Positions 1 through 13,240 of a stretch of DNA of 64,000 bases are shown in pieces. Numbering within the stretch: position 1 is the stretch's first letter; each line of letters begins with the position of its first letter. Position numbers and translations under genes: made by a program. Location: the NCBI RefSeq assembly GCF_001552735.1, contig NZ_BCRT01000021.1:62001-126000 (forward strand), read 5' to 3'. Source of the stretch: Sanguibacter suarezii NBRC 16159. GTDB lineage: Bacteria > Actinomycetota > Actinomycetes > Actinomycetales > Cellulomonadaceae. Below the pieces are notes generated by a model. It had not been told where the DNA came from and did not search any database. It worked only from the letters and a program-made list of their open reading frames with translations.

Positions 1-519
1 CTTGAAGGCGAGCGAGGGCCAGTAGAGCCAGTCGGCTCGCAGGAGGCTCGCGGCGAGCGGCTCCCCCGACAGCACGCGAGGAGACGACGCCCGCGGCATG
101 GTGAGCTTCTGCTTGACAGCGTCGACGAGCGTCTGGCCGACGGCGCCCTTCTCGTCGATGACCTGAACCCCGGGCTGGATGAGGTCCGCATCAGGGAAAT
201 CTCGGTGCGCCCGCAGAATCACCTCGACGTAGTTCGGCAGCAGCACGTCGTCGCAGCCCAGGATCATCATCATGTCCTGCGTCGCGAGCCGCACGCACGT
301 CCGGTAGTTCTCCGTGATGCCCTTGTTGACCTCGTTACGCACGTAGGTGATGCGGGGGTCGGTCAACGTGGCAAAGTACGCCGCGACCGACTCATCAGGA
401 TATGCGTCGTCGACGACGGTCAACAACCAGTCGTCGGAGGTCTGGGCGAGCACGCTCTCGACCGTCTCACGAAGCATCTCAGGATCTCCCCAGAAGGGGA
501 CGAGGATGTCGAGGGTCAA
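1..519 (-). CDS. Glycosyltransferase family 2, C-terminus cut by window edge
   Basis: This reading frame starts at a TTG (519) and runs off the left edge without a stop, giving 173 codons. The product opens with a typical GT2 beta strand (LDILVPFWGD), carries a first nucleotide-binding aspartate pair (TVVDDAYPD, about residues 35-43) and has a metal-binding ILGCDD motif near residue 82. It would move a sugar from a nucleotide donor in the cytoplasm. An AAAGGCGG stretch 6-13 bases before the TTG is a fair ribosome site, and no in-frame ATG lies upstream. It follows rmlA on the same strand, so rhamnose transfer is possible, but donor and acceptor are not readable. Confidence 0.8.
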   Translation of the reverse strand, partial: MTLDILVPFWGDPEMLRETVESVLAQTSDDWLLTVVDDAYPDESVAAYFATLTDPRITYVRNEVNKGITENYRTCVRLATQDMMMILGCDDVLLPNYVEVILRAHRDFPDADLIQPGVQVIDEKGAVGQTLVDAVKQKLTMPRASSPRVLSGEPLAASLLRADWLYWPSLAFK

Positions 520-589
520 GAGAGCCGCCTTTCGCGGTGGTGCGGGGCGCGCGCAGGCGAGTGCGCGACGCCAGTAAGTTCATCACTTT

Positions 590-595
590 AGCCTA
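590..595 (-). promoter_or_regulatory. Candidate -10 box (TAGGCT) upstream of the partial GT2 gene
   Basis: On the minus strand TAGGCT is followed by six bases and then an ATG at 583. That spacing matches actinobacterial leaderless promoters. The ATG is not in frame with the GT2 gene whose start is at 519: it opens a 34-codon frame that ends inside the GT2 gene (stop 481-479). The GT2 message may therefore simply have a 64-base leader. No clear -35 was seen. Confidence 0.4.
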
Positions 596-646
596 GGGAA
601 CTGAAGGCCCGGTTCGACGAACGGACCGCCTGCAGTCGCGCGCTCC

Positions 647-1507
647 TCAGCCGAGAAGGCCCAGCAGATACGTTCCGTACCCGGACTTCACGAGCGTCTC
701 GGCGCGCTCGCGCAGCTCGTCGTCAGACAAGAACCCCTGACGCCATGCGATCTCCTCGGGGGCACCGATCTTGAGCGCTTGGCGTGCCTCGACCGTGCGG
801 ACGAAATTCGAGGCATCGGTCAGAGAGTCGAAAGTCCCCGTGTCGAGCCATGCGGTTCCGCGCGGGAGGACCTCGACGTGCAAGCGGCCAGCCTCGAGGT
901 ACGCCCGGTTCACGTCAGTGATCTCGTACTCACCACGCGCAGATGGTTCGAGAGTACGCGCGATCTCGATGACGTCGTTGTCGTAGAAGTAGAGGCCCGG
1001 GACCGCGTAGTTGCTCTTCGGATGGGTCGGCTTTTCCTCGAGGGAGAGTGCCTTGAACTCATCGTCGAACTCGACGACGCCGTATGCCTGGGGCTCAGCG
1101 ACCTGGTAGGCGAAGACGGCGCCTCCATCGATGTCCTTGAACCGCGCGAGCCTGTTGCCTAGACCAGGACCATAGAAGATGTTGTCGCCGAGAGCGAGCG
1201 CCGCTCCCTCAGAACCGACGAAGTCTGCGCCGAGGACGAACGCCTGGGCGAGACCGTTGGGCTCAGGCTGGACGGCATAACTGATCGATATGCCGAACTG
1301 GGATCCGTCACCGAGGAGCCGCTCGAACTGCTCGGCGTCTTGCGGCGTCGTGATGATGAGCACATCCCGGATACCCGCCAGGAGGAGCGTGGAGAGTGGG
1401 TAGTAGATCATCGGCTTGTCATAGACCGGAAGAAGCTGCTTACTCACGCCGAGCGTGATCGGGTGCAATCGCGTGCCTGATCCGCCGGCCAGAATGATTC
1501 CTCGCAT
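647..1507 (-). CDS. rmlA: Glucose-1-phosphate thymidylyltransferase
   Basis: This enzyme joins dTTP and glucose-1-phosphate to make dTDP-glucose, the first step of dTDP-L-rhamnose synthesis in the cytoplasm. The 286-residue length is normal for RmlA. The N-terminus carries the nucleotidyltransferase signature [11 protein letters not shown] (residues 6-16) followed by [16 protein letters not shown]. Further family marks are [13 protein letters not shown] and the WLDTGT segment that contacts the sugar. The ATG start has no obvious Shine-Dalgarno. It diverges from rmlD across 156 bases. The other rml genes (rmlD, rmlC, rmlB) lie within 4 kb, which supports the call strongly. Confidence 0.96.
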   Translation of the reverse strand: MRGIILAGGSGTRLHPITLGVSKQLLPVYDKPMIYYPLSTLLLAGIRDVLIITTPQDAEQFERLLGDGSQFGISISYAVQPEPNGLAQAFVLGADFVGSEGAALALGDNIFYGPGLGNRLARFKDIDGGAVFAYQVAEPQAYGVVEFDDEFKALSLEEKPTHPKSNYAVPGLYFYDNDVIEIARTLEPSARGEYEITDVNRAYLEAGRLHVEVLPRGTAWLDTGTFDSLTDASNFVRTVEARQALKIGAPEEIAWRQGFLSDDELRERAETLVKSGYGTYLLGLLG

Positions 1508-1663
1508 GGGACATCATTGTGCCTCATGTCTCCGGCCGAGGTGCCAGTCTCAGGGGGCGTGTTACGGCCCCTCGAGACCGCCGGGCGCCCGGGTCTGAAA
1601 GACTGAGCCGATCTCTACGACGCGAGCTCTCTCGCCGTCGCCCGACAAGAACTAGGAGACCCC

Positions 1664-2521
1664 GTGCGTTGGATCGTGACCGGAGCGAATGGAATGCTCG
1701 GGCAGGACCTAGTACGACTGCTGGAGGGCGAAGGCGAGTCCGTCGTCGCCTTGGGACGCCCTGACCTGGACATCACCTCGCCGGAAGCCGTTGCCACGGC
1801 TGTGCAGGACGTCGACATCGTCGTCAACTGCGCAGCTCACACCGCGGTGGACCTGGCCGAGACAGACGAACCGGCTGCCTTCTCGATCAATGCTGCCGGT
1901 CCCTCGTACCTCGCTGCCGCCGCACGCCGGGCCGGCGCCCGCATGATCCAGTTCTCGACAGACTACGTGCTCGCCGGGATGCGTCCCGTGTCCGGAGCAC
2001 ATCCCGAAGACGCCCCACTCGCTCCGGCATCGGCCTACGGCCGCACCAAGGCCGCCGGCGAGTGGGCCGTGCGCGCCGAGGCCCCAGACCACCTCATCAT
2101 CCGTGTGGCCTGGCTCTATGGCGAGCACGGCGGGTGCTTCCCCAAGACGATCGCGCGGGCGGCCGGCCTTCGAGAGACACTCGACGTCGTCGAGGACCAG
2201 ATCGGGCAGCCGACCTGGACAGTTGACGTGGCTGACCTCACTCTTCGGCTGGTGCGCGCACAGGCTCCGACTGGCACGTATCACGGCACGTCCTCGGGCG
2301 AAGCGTCGTGGTACGAGTTCGCCCGGGAGATCGTGGAGAGCGCGGGCTTCTCGGCTGACAAGGTTCTGCCGACGACCAGTGAAGCCTTCGTGCGCCCAGC
2401 GCCTCGGCCCTCGTACTCGGCCCTTAGCCACCAACGGCTGATCGACGTGGGCGTCCACCCGATCGGGCCGTGGCGGGAACGTTGGGCTGCCGCAGCACCC
2501 GCCGTCCTCGACCAGGGCTAG
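1664..2521 (+). CDS. rmlD: dTDP-4-dehydrorhamnose reductase
   Basis: This NAD(P)H-dependent short-chain reductase does the last step of dTDP-L-rhamnose synthesis. The product is 285 residues, the usual size. It shows the Rossmann motif GANGMLGQ (7-14), the STD segment (98-100) and the YxxxK catalytic pair (Tyr125, Lys129). The GTG start at 1664 is supported by AGGAGA at 1654-1659. Its TAG stop shares the palindrome CTAG with the stop of the convergent rmlC gene, so the two genes overlap by four bases. No terminator fits between them. Confidence 0.95.
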   Translation: MRWIVTGANGMLGQDLVRLLEGEGESVVALGRPDLDITSPEAVATAVQDVDIVVNCAAHTAVDLAETDEPAAFSINAAGPSYLAAAARRAGARMIQFSTDYVLAGMRPVSGAHPEDAPLAPASAYGRTKAAGEWAVRAEAPDHLIIRVAWLYGEHGGCFPKTIARAAGLRETLDVVEDQIGQPTWTVDVADLTLRLVRAQAPTGTYHGTSSGEASWYEFAREIVESAGFSADKVLPTTSEAFVRPAPRPSYSALSHQRLIDVGVHPIGPWRERWAAAAPAVLDQG

Positions 2522-3135
2522 CGAGCCAGCGAATCGATGTATTTTCGCACGTCCGCCGCGTCCGGGAGCAGCCCGGACGCGGCTGCTGCCTCAAGGGTCG
2601 GGGCGTCGCGATCCTTGTCAGAGAGGACGTACGTCAGCGCCTGTCCGTCCCGGCCCTGAGTGGGCCAATCGATGCCGATCCTCGGGTCTAGCGGGTCGAT
2701 CCCGTGCTCACGTCCAGGCGCGTAGCCGGTCGAGCACAAGTACATGACGGTCGAGTCGTCCTCAAGAGAGAGGAACGCATGTCCCAGGCCTTCAGGGATA
2801 TAGATGGCACGTCGGTCGACGTCATCGAGCAGCACGCTGTCCCATTGCCCGAAGGTCGGCGATCCGACCCGGACGTCGACGACTACGTCGAGGACAGCTC
2901 CGCGGACGCAGGTGACGTACTTCGCCTGCCCAGGCGGTACGTCGGCGAAGTGGATACCCCGCAGTACCCCGGCCGCCGACACCGAGCAGTTGGCCTGCTG
3001 GAGGTCGAGGGCGTGCCCGGCGATCTCTTCGAGGTCGCTCGAACGGAACCACTCCAGGAAGGTCCCCCGAGAGTCGCTGATCAGTTGGGGAGTGAGTTCC
3101 CAGGACCCGGCTACGGAGAGTTCTCTGGTCAACAT
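2518..3135 (-). CDS. rmlC: dTDP-4-dehydrorhamnose 3,5-epimerase
   Basis: This cupin enzyme epimerises C3 and C5 of dTDP-4-keto-6-deoxyglucose, the step between RmlB and RmlD. It is 205 residues, slightly long for the family. Visible marks are SDSRGTFLEWF, the RGIHF segment holding the catalytic histidine, and the YAPGREHGIDPLDPRIGIDWP tail region that closes the active site. AGGAGG lies nine bases before the ATG, fixing the start. It converges on rmlD. Together with rmlA, rmlD and rmlB the full rhamnose pathway is present. Confidence 0.95.
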   Translation of the reverse strand: MLTRELSVAGSWELTPQLISDSRGTFLEWFRSSDLEEIAGHALDLQQANCSVSAAGVLRGIHFADVPPGQAKYVTCVRGAVLDVVVDVRVGSPTFGQWDSVLLDDVDRRAIYIPEGLGHAFLSLEDDSTVMYLCSTGYAPGREHGIDPLDPRIGIDWPTQGRDGQALTYVLSDKDRDAPTLEAAAASGLLPDAADVRKYIDSLAR

Positions 3136-3319
3136 GCCTGACGGCCTCCTAGAGAGAGAGTTTCTGCTGAGCGACGTCCACCCTTGCGCAATGACCTACG
3201 CAGCCTACGGCACGGTCGCTCGACAGCATGGCTCGTCATGGGCTACGAACTGCCGGGGTGCGTCGTCGACAATCCCGTTGGCCCAACCCGGAACCCTGAG
3301 GCACTCACTACACATACCG

Positions 3320-4435
3320 CTAGATAGCGGGCTCAGCTCGCGCGATGGCTCGTACCCGATGGGTGTCATAGGTGCGCACGTGGCGCATGATCGGGCGCTC
3401 GAGGTACAGCCAACTAGCGGTCGCCGGCACGACGACGAGCACCGCTGTGAGTACGAAGTACAAGCCGAGATTCTGGTGCAGCCCGTAGTACGCGAGGAGC
3501 TGCTGGATCGGAAACGTGTAGATGTATACGCCGTAGGAGATGTCGTTCGTGGCAAAGAGTCGTGGTGAGGGGATGATGGAGGCTAGCCACAGGATAGACA
3601 CCGCGAACAAAGGCGCAGCCAGCTGAGCCCCCCAAGCAGGCCACAGGACTACGCAGAAGTATGCAATCACCCCCGCGCCGATCCCAGTCACCGCGCGCAG
3701 CGGGATCCTGCTGCGAAGCATGTAGACGAGGGCGCCGCCGAGGAAGAACGGGAGCAGCTTTGCCATCATGACCGCGTCGAAGCTACCTCCAAACAGGCGA
3801 TCGACTGCACCCACCTTGATCTGCGCCAGAACACTCACTGCGAAGGCGATCGCTACCGGCCATGGCGACCTCTTGACGATTGGTATCACGGCGAGGAACC
3901 CTACGAACAAGTAGCACAGGAACTCGTAGTACAGCGACCACAGCGAACCGTTCCACGCTCCGGGATACGGGATGCCCACGGGGGTGCCTGCGATCGAGTA
4001 GTCCCCCATCCGGAGGAACATGTTGGAGTACAGATAGTTGATCGGCGTGTTCGGCGTCGTCAGGTATCCCGAAAGAGTGCCATTGGTCTTGTAGTACCCG
4101 ATCGGGGCGAAGATCACGACAGTCACGACGAGACACATAAGAAACGCTGGAAATATCCGCGCGATGCGGTGGACAAGGTACTCCGCCATGTGCGTCCGCA
4201 TGCGACTAGCGGTGATGAGGTAGCCACTGATGATGAAGAACCCGGCTACTGCCCAAGCACCGAGACCTTCTCCCTGCCACGACGGCGCGGTGCGACCGGC
4301 GAGGATACAGCCGTGCGCGATGAGCACCCCCAACGCGAGGACCAGCCGGAAGATGTTGAGGCTGTTCTTGCGGGGGTCCAGCTCACGAGGGCTGAGCATC
4401 GAACGGAAGCGATCATTCGGCTGAGTCACTGACAT
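3320..4435 (-). CDS. Membrane O-acyltransferase, acyltransferase-3 (OafA-like) family
   Basis: This is a predicted integral membrane enzyme of the acyltransferase-3 family, which puts acetyl or other acyl groups on surface polysaccharides. The first membrane segment carries the family mark NIFRLVLALGVLIAHG with its conserved Arg and His. About ten hydrophobic segments follow (for example VAGFFIISGYLI and FLMCLVVTVVIF). I start it at the ATG at 4435 (371 residues); a GTG at 4483 would add 16 non-membrane residues and has a poor ribosome site. It diverges from the first rmlB. A role in O-acetylating the rhamnose-containing polymer is inferred from position only. Confidence 0.85.
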   Translation of the reverse strand: MSVTQPNDRFRSMLSPRELDPRKNSLNIFRLVLALGVLIAHGCILAGRTAPSWQGEGLGAWAVAGFFIISGYLITASRMRTHMAEYLVHRIARIFPAFLMCLVVTVVIFAPIGYYKTNGTLSGYLTTPNTPINYLYSNMFLRMGDYSIAGTPVGIPYPGAWNGSLWSLYYEFLCYLFVGFLAVIPIVKRSPWPVAIAFAVSVLAQIKVGAVDRLFGGSFDAVMMAKLLPFFLGGALVYMLRSRIPLRAVTGIGAGVIAYFCVVLWPAWGAQLAAPLFAVSILWLASIIPSPRLFATNDISYGVYIYTFPIQQLLAYYGLHQNLGLYFVLTAVLVVVPATASWLYLERPIMRHVRTYDTHRVRAIARAEPAI

Positions 4436-4473
4436 AGTATGACGTGCACCCCGGTCCGGAGCCACAACCGTAG

Positions 4474-5499
<1,026 letters not shown>

Positions 5500-5507
5500 T
5501 CCTCAGC

Positions 5508-5533
5508 GTGCCCGGGCCTCCGCGCCCGGGCAC
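5508..5533. terminator. Ten-base-pair GC hairpin between convergent genes
   Basis: GTGCCCGGGC (5508-5517) and GCCCGGGCAC (5524-5533) are perfect inverted repeats with a six-base loop. They sit in the 47-base gap between the convergent ends of rmlB and the pyruvyl transferase gene. There is no T run on either side, so this would be the intrinsic type without a U tract that is common in actinobacteria, and it could act in both directions. Confidence 0.75.
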
Positions 5534-5546
5534 ATCGGGGCGGTAC

Positions 5547-6710
5547 CTAGCGTCTGACCTGGTAGATCTCTCGAGCGTGACCGAGCACGATCTCGGAGTG
5601 CCGCGCGGACCGCGCAGGCAGCGTGCCTGGTGCACCTGCCTCCCCCGCTGTGTCGCCCGCAGTCACGCTGGTCCACTGCGACCCCATACGGCGCACGCCG
5701 TCGTGCTTGGCGTCGTAGTAGTCACCGCGGACCGAGAGCGTCACCCCGGAAGCCCCCGCTGCGGCGGCAAGGAGGTGGGCGTGGTAGCGGCTTGAGATCC
5801 AGCGCTGATGCGCTGCAGCCGGGAATCCGTCATTCAGGATCTCCCACAGGGAGAAGAACTGCAGTTGCGGGAAGGCTGGCAGCAGCTCGTCGTAGATCCG
5901 CCTGTCGACGCGCGGTATGCACTCCACCACGCCGATCGGACGTTCAGCTGCCCCCCACGCCCGCAGCGTGCTAGCCACGGTCTGCGCGACAGCTTCGAAG
6001 GGCCCGTCGAGCAGGTCCTCCTGGACGCAGATCATGAACTCCGGTGCAGCCCCCGCGGTGCGGGAGTAGACGCTGCTCAGGCCGCGCAGAAATATGTCGT
6101 CCGGTGCGAGGCGGGCCTGGGGAGCGCCGTCGAACAGGTCCAGAGACTCCTCGTCCCGTATCGTCAGGACGTCGAAGTCCGCAGCGGCCTTGAGCCACAA
6201 GTCGGCGGCTCCGTCGGTCGCTGGGACCAGACCGAGGCCGGTCCCCGCGACCCGCGACCGGGTTCTGTGCGACATCCATCGCGCCGCGGCGATGAGCCCC
6301 GTGTGACGCGGCCACACCGTGTTGATGTAGCCACCTCCCAGGATGTGGAAGACGTCGACGTCGCGGAGAAGGTTGATTCCAGGCATCCACCGTGGAGCTT
6401 GCCCGGGGTCATCGAGGGCTGCTGTGACGAACGCGTCCACCTCGAACGGATTCTCGTCTGGCGCGTCTGCGCACAACCTGAAGAGCGTGTCGGTGAAGTG
6501 GAGATTCGGGTGCGCACCCTTGAGCAGGGTCGCCGCCGGACCGGGCGTGGGACAGTCCACCCAGACCTCAGCCTGCGGTTCGACCAAGGCGATCGTCTCG
6601 AGCCACCGGCGTGCAACAACTTCCCCGCCATAGTTGGGGTGTCCGGGGTCCGCCACGAGGTAGATCAACCGGGACGGGTCCGGATCGGGTCGCTGAAGAA
6701 TATTGAACAC
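5547..6710 (-). CDS. Polysaccharide pyruvyl transferase family protein
   Basis: Members of this family move pyruvate from phosphoenolpyruvate to hydroxyls of a polysaccharide sugar, forming a ketal. Family features seen are an N-terminal region with DPGHPNYGGE, a central HILGGGYINTVWP glycine-rich loop, TIRDEES, and a C-terminal ISSRYHAHLLAAAAGASG segment. I prefer the GTG at 6710 (387 residues), which has AGAGGGA just upstream; an ATG at 6779 in the same frame would add 23 residues. It lies directly after the ABC exporter ATPase in the galactan operon, so pyruvylation of the exported galactan or a linked sugar is a reasonable inference. Confidence 0.82.
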   Translation of the reverse strand: MFNILQRPDPDPSRLIYLVADPGHPNYGGEVVARRWLETIALVEPQAEVWVDCPTPGPAATLLKGAHPNLHFTDTLFRLCADAPDENPFEVDAFVTAALDDPGQAPRWMPGINLLRDVDVFHILGGGYINTVWPRHTGLIAAARWMSHRTRSRVAGTGLGLVPATDGAADLWLKAAADFDVLTIRDEESLDLFDGAPQARLAPDDIFLRGLSSVYSRTAGAAPEFMICVQEDLLDGPFEAVAQTVASTLRAWGAAERPIGVVECIPRVDRRIYDELLPAFPQLQFFSLWEILNDGFPAAAHQRWISSRYHAHLLAAAAGASGVTLSVRGDYYDAKHDGVRRMGSQWTSVTAGDTAGEAGAPGTLPARSARHSEIVLGHAREIYQVRR

Positions 6711-6858
6711 GAGTCCCTCTCGATCGCGGACGACTCCGCTCAGTCCCCGCGCCGGCGTCAGTGCAGGTCGCCACATCATGGCGTAGACCTACGACTGCTA
6801 GCAACACTCGGCCGAGAGAGCGAGAGGACCGGCGACTGAGCAGACGCCCCCCCCACTC

Positions 6859-7605
6859 TCAGCGGCGCATGTGCTTCACGATCTCGTGGCTGTCGCCATC
6901 GGCCACCACCTTGCCCTTCTCGAGCAGGATGCCGCGCTGACAGAGATCGGCCACCATGTCGAGGTCGTGGCTGACGATCACCAAGGTGCGCCCCTCCGAC
7001 GAAAGCTCTCGGATGCGCGCCAGGCACTTGCGCTGGAACGGCTCGTCCCCCACCGCGAGGATCTCGTCGATGAGGAACACCTCAGGGTCGGAGTGTACGG
7101 CGACGGCGAAAGCCAGCCGCAGGAACATCCCGGACGAGTAGAACTTCACCTCGGTGTCAATGAACTTCTCGATCTCGGAGAAGGCCACGATGTCGTCGAA
7201 GCGAGCCTCGATGAGCTCTTCACTCATCCCGAGGATCGCGCCGTTCATGTAGACGTTCTCCCGCCCGGTGAGGTCGGGGTGGAACCCCGCGCCGACCTCT
7301 ATAAGGCCAGCCACCCGCCCCCGGGTGCGGATCGCTCCCCCGTCCGGGTGCATGACGCCGGCGATGAGCTTGAGCAGCGTGGACTTGCCCGAACCGTTGA
7401 AACCGAGGAGCGCGACCGTCTCCCCCTCGCGGACCTCGAAGCTCACCCCGTCCAGGGCGTTGAAGCTGTTGGACCGATCCTTGCCCTTCACTGCGGCGAC
7501 CAGGAGCTCCTTCATGGAGCGTTGGTGGCGCAGGGTGAAGCTCTTGGTGACGTCGGCGATCTCGATGTTGACCGGTGCCGCGGCGTCCGGAGCCATAGGT
7601 GACAT
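6859..7605 (-). CDS. Polysaccharide ABC exporter ATP-binding protein (Wzt-like)
   Basis: This is the ATPase half of an ABC-2 type polysaccharide or teichoic acid exporter. It has Walker A GFNGSGKST (68-76), the degenerate signature YSSGM (156-160) typical of Wzt/TagH/RfbE proteins, and Walker B FLIDEILAVGD (177-187). At 248 residues it lacks the C-terminal carbohydrate-binding domain found in long Wzt proteins, so the substrate is probably not chosen by a terminal cap. Its ATG directly follows the TAG of the permease gene (TAGATG), so the two are translated together. The same operon encodes Glf and GlfT2, as in the mycobacterial galactan system. Confidence 0.92.
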   Translation of the reverse strand: MSPMAPDAAAPVNIEIADVTKSFTLRHQRSMKELLVAAVKGKDRSNSFNALDGVSFEVREGETVALLGFNGSGKSTLLKLIAGVMHPDGGAIRTRGRVAGLIEVGAGFHPDLTGRENVYMNGAILGMSEELIEARFDDIVAFSEIEKFIDTEVKFYSSGMFLRLAFAVAVHSDPEVFLIDEILAVGDEPFQRKCLARIRELSSEGRTLVIVSHDLDMVADLCQRGILLEKGKVVADGDSHEIVKHMRR

Positions 7606-8469
7606 CTAGAGCTCCTGGGCGAATCGGCCCTCGAGCCGACGGAAGACCGTCTGCCCCAGGGCAAGGATGAGGAGTGCGACGACAAAACCACTCACGGTCG
7701 TCTGCACCATGTTCTCGGGCATCTCCAGGTGTGCGTCCGGACCGCCGACCGGCACCCAGAAGGCGTAGTGGAACAGCTGGACCGCGACGGTGATGGGGTT
7801 GAGCTCGTAGATGGTGATGAGCCATGGGTGCTGCGCGAGCGCGTCCTTGACCTTGGTGAACGGGTACAGCACCGGTGAGGCCCAGGTCGCCACCAGCAGG
7901 AGCAGGTCGACGAAGTTCTCCGCATCGCGGAAGAACACGTTGGCCGACCCGAACAGCATGCCCAGTCCGAGCCCGAGGATCGCCACCAACATGAAGCCGA
8001 GGACAGCGGCGACCAGGCCGAGAGCAGTTGGACGCCACCCCACCAACACGCAGGCGATCAGCAGCACCACGAGCTGGGGCAGGAAGTGGACGACGGCGAC
8101 GTAGATCGCACTCACCGGGAAGAGCTCGCGCGGTAGATAGATCTTCTTGATCAGCTGCGCGTTCCAGATCAGCGTCCGTGTCGCGTTCCCGAAGGCCTCG
8201 GAGAAGAAGTTGATGACGACGATGCCCGAGAACAGGTAGACCGCGAAATACTCGACCCCGCGGTTGAGGTCGAGGAACACACCCATCGCGAAGTAGAACA
8301 CGATGAACTGCGTCGCCGGCTTGACGTAGGACCAGGCCATGCCCAGGACAGAGCCCCGATACCGCACGCGGAGTTCTTTGCGCACGAGGAGCTTGAGGAG
8401 ATACCGCTGGGAGAGGACGCCGACGAGGCCGCGTCCCCTCCCAGGGGTAGTCAGTTCGGTAGCAGCCAC
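7606..8469 (-). CDS. Polysaccharide ABC exporter permease (Wzm-like)
   Basis: This ABC-2 family membrane protein forms the channel partner of the adjacent ATPase. It is 287 residues with about six hydrophobic segments (for example FIVFYFAMGVFLDL, GIVVINFFSEAFG and ALGLVAAVLGFMLVAILGLG) and the family loop with WNAQLIKKIYLPRELFPVS. It stops immediately before the ATPase start and begins three bases after the GlfT2 stop. The complex would carry a lipid-linked galactan across the membrane; the substrate is inferred from the operon. Confidence 0.92.
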   Translation of the reverse strand: MAATELTTPGRGRGLVGVLSQRYLLKLLVRKELRVRYRGSVLGMAWSYVKPATQFIVFYFAMGVFLDLNRGVEYFAVYLFSGIVVINFFSEAFGNATRTLIWNAQLIKKIYLPRELFPVSAIYVAVVHFLPQLVVLLIACVLVGWRPTALGLVAAVLGFMLVAILGLGLGMLFGSANVFFRDAENFVDLLLLVATWASPVLYPFTKVKDALAQHPWLITIYELNPITVAVQLFHYAFWVPVGGPDAHLEMPENMVQTTVSGFVVALLILALGQTVFRRLEGRFAQEL

Positions 8470-8472
8470 AGG

Positions 8473-11645
<3,173 letters not shown>

Positions 11646-11779
11646 TTAGGGTAGCGGGTGACAACGCCTGCCAATGGGCACCGCCCCGACCCCGCAGCGA
11701 TATCGGACGAGCAGCGAAATCCCTTCACCCTTCAGGCACGACGACGCCGCAGTTACCACACACCGAGCCTGCGGCACGC

Positions 11780-11785
11780 TAGCCT
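11780..11785 (+). promoter_or_regulatory. Candidate leaderless -10 box (TAGCCT)
   Basis: TAGCCT is seven bases before the ATG at 11793 and there is no Shine-Dalgarno. This fits a leaderless message for the TagF/TagB-like gene. No good -35 hexamer is visible. Confidence 0.5.
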
Positions 11786-11792
11786 TCGGTCC

Positions 11793-13199
11793 ATGATCCG
11801 ATCCCCGATGGTTCGCGCCCACAACCTCGTCCGCAGGCTGAGGGCACTGCCAGGCGCGGTGATGGACATCCAGATGATGACGTCGGAACTCCGGGCAGCG
11901 CAGTCCGAGCTCGCCGACCGGGCCGACCGTGCCCAGGCTGTCCGCCATGACGCCCTCCTCGACGCTGCCAACTACGCCGTGCGGCGCCAACCGCTCACGC
12001 GTGCGCGCACTCGGGTCCTGTTTCTGGTACACCACATCGAGGCATGGGACAGCTTGGACGGCGTGGTCCGGGCGTTGCGCGAGGCTCCTGACTTCGAGGT
12101 GATCGTGGCGTCGATCCCCCGGCACTTCCGCGGGTCGGGCGGGTTCGTGGACGAGGACCTTGTCCACGAAGGTCTCGTCGAGCGGGGCATACCGCATCTG
12201 CGGATGAGACAGACGACCGACGCCGATCGTCTTGCCGTCGTCCGGGCGCTCTCCCCCGACGTCATCTTCCGCCAGTCCCAGTGGGACGCGGACGTACCGG
12301 CGGCGTATTCCACACGCAATCTCGCGTTCGCACGGCTGTGTTTCATCTCCTACGAGATGATCGGGTTCATCGAGAATCTTCCTATGGATGACGTCGACAA
12401 CACGGCCATCGACAACAGGTACCACCGCGCCGCGTGGCGCGTGTTCTGCTCCAGCCCTCTAATCAAGGCAATTGCCACTCGCGAAGGTGCGCTCGGCGGT
12501 GGGCAATTCGTCGTCACCGGGCATCCCAAGGCCGATCGGCTCCGGTCGGCCGAGCCGCTGTGGCCGATTCGGCATGACGACGGCGCTGAGCCCCGGGCGC
12601 GAGTGGTCTGGTCCGCACACCACTCGCTTACTGACGAATGGATCTCGTTCGGCATGGCGCACCTCGTCGCCGAGGGCATGCTCGAGTGGGCCCGGTCGAG
12701 CCCGGACATCGACTTCGTCTTCATGCCCCACCCGGCACTGCGCCCTTTCATCAACGACCCGAGCTCGCCGGTCACCCCCGAACAAGCAGACGCCTTCGTC
12801 GAGGAATGGTGCGCGCTTCCCAACGCCACGATGTTCGCCAAAGGCGACTATGCGCCGGTTCTCGCGGCCTCCGATGCGCTGATCGTCGACGGCGTGAGCC
12901 TGCTCGTGGAGTACCAGTTCCAGGGGAAGCCGCTCATCTTCCTCGAACGTCCGGGCCACCGCAGCTTCAACGAAATCGGCGAGATCGTGATGACAGGCGT
13001 GCATCCCGCGCCCGACCTCGAGACTGCCCGTGAGATCGTCCAAGGGTTCCTTTCCGGGGAGCCCGACCCACTCGCCAGCCGGCAGCGCTCAAACATGAAG
13101 GAACTCTTCGGAGACGGTTCGGCAGCAGACCGAATTGTGGCCGAACTACGGGCAGCCGTCGCGCAGGATCGCACCTGTTGTCATGAAGGTCTGCCCTGA
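11793..13199 (+). CDS. CDP-glycerol glycerophosphotransferase-like GT-B protein
   Basis: The 468-residue product looks like the GT-B catalytic part of the TagB/TagF family, which adds glycerol-phosphate or ribitol-phosphate units to wall polymers. Support comes from the VLFLVHHIEAWDSLDG start of the first Rossmann domain, VFMPHPALRPF, and the C-terminal SDALIVDGVSLLVEYQFQGKPLIF that resembles the 'SDVLITDYSS...' acceptor-site loop. The usual TagF serine-rich loop is altered, so the donor may differ. The frame is open from 11658, but the leaderless ATG at 11793 begins the conserved part. No CDP-glycerol synthesis gene is in the window. It stands alone between glf and the second rmlB. Confidence 0.65.
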   Translation: MIRSPMVRAHNLVRRLRALPGAVMDIQMMTSELRAAQSELADRADRAQAVRHDALLDAANYAVRRQPLTRARTRVLFLVHHIEAWDSLDGVVRALREAPDFEVIVASIPRHFRGSGGFVDEDLVHEGLVERGIPHLRMRQTTDADRLAVVRALSPDVIFRQSQWDADVPAAYSTRNLAFARLCFISYEMIGFIENLPMDDVDNTAIDNRYHRAAWRVFCSSPLIKAIATREGALGGGQFVVTGHPKADRLRSAEPLWPIRHDDGAEPRARVVWSAHHSLTDEWISFGMAHLVAEGMLEWARSSPDIDFVFMPHPALRPFINDPSSPVTPEQADAFVEEWCALPNATMFAKGDYAPVLAASDALIVDGVSLLVEYQFQGKPLIFLERPGHRSFNEIGEIVMTGVHPAPDLETAREIVQGFLSGEPDPLASRQRSNMKELFGDGSAADRIVAELRAAVAQDRTCCHEGLP

Positions 13200-13240
13200 C
13201 CAACACCCCCTGGAGCATCTGGTCTGCGCAGTTTATTGGG

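Noticed and set aside
3317-3330. CCGCTA-GA-TAGCGG inverted repeat at the acyltransferase stop
   Set aside because: The loop is only two bases and the arms six, so it is unlikely to form a useful RNA hairpin or terminator.
6847-6854. Run of eight C before the exporter ATPase stop region
   Set aside because: It lies in a gap between genes, so it cannot switch a reading frame; phase variation is not supported.
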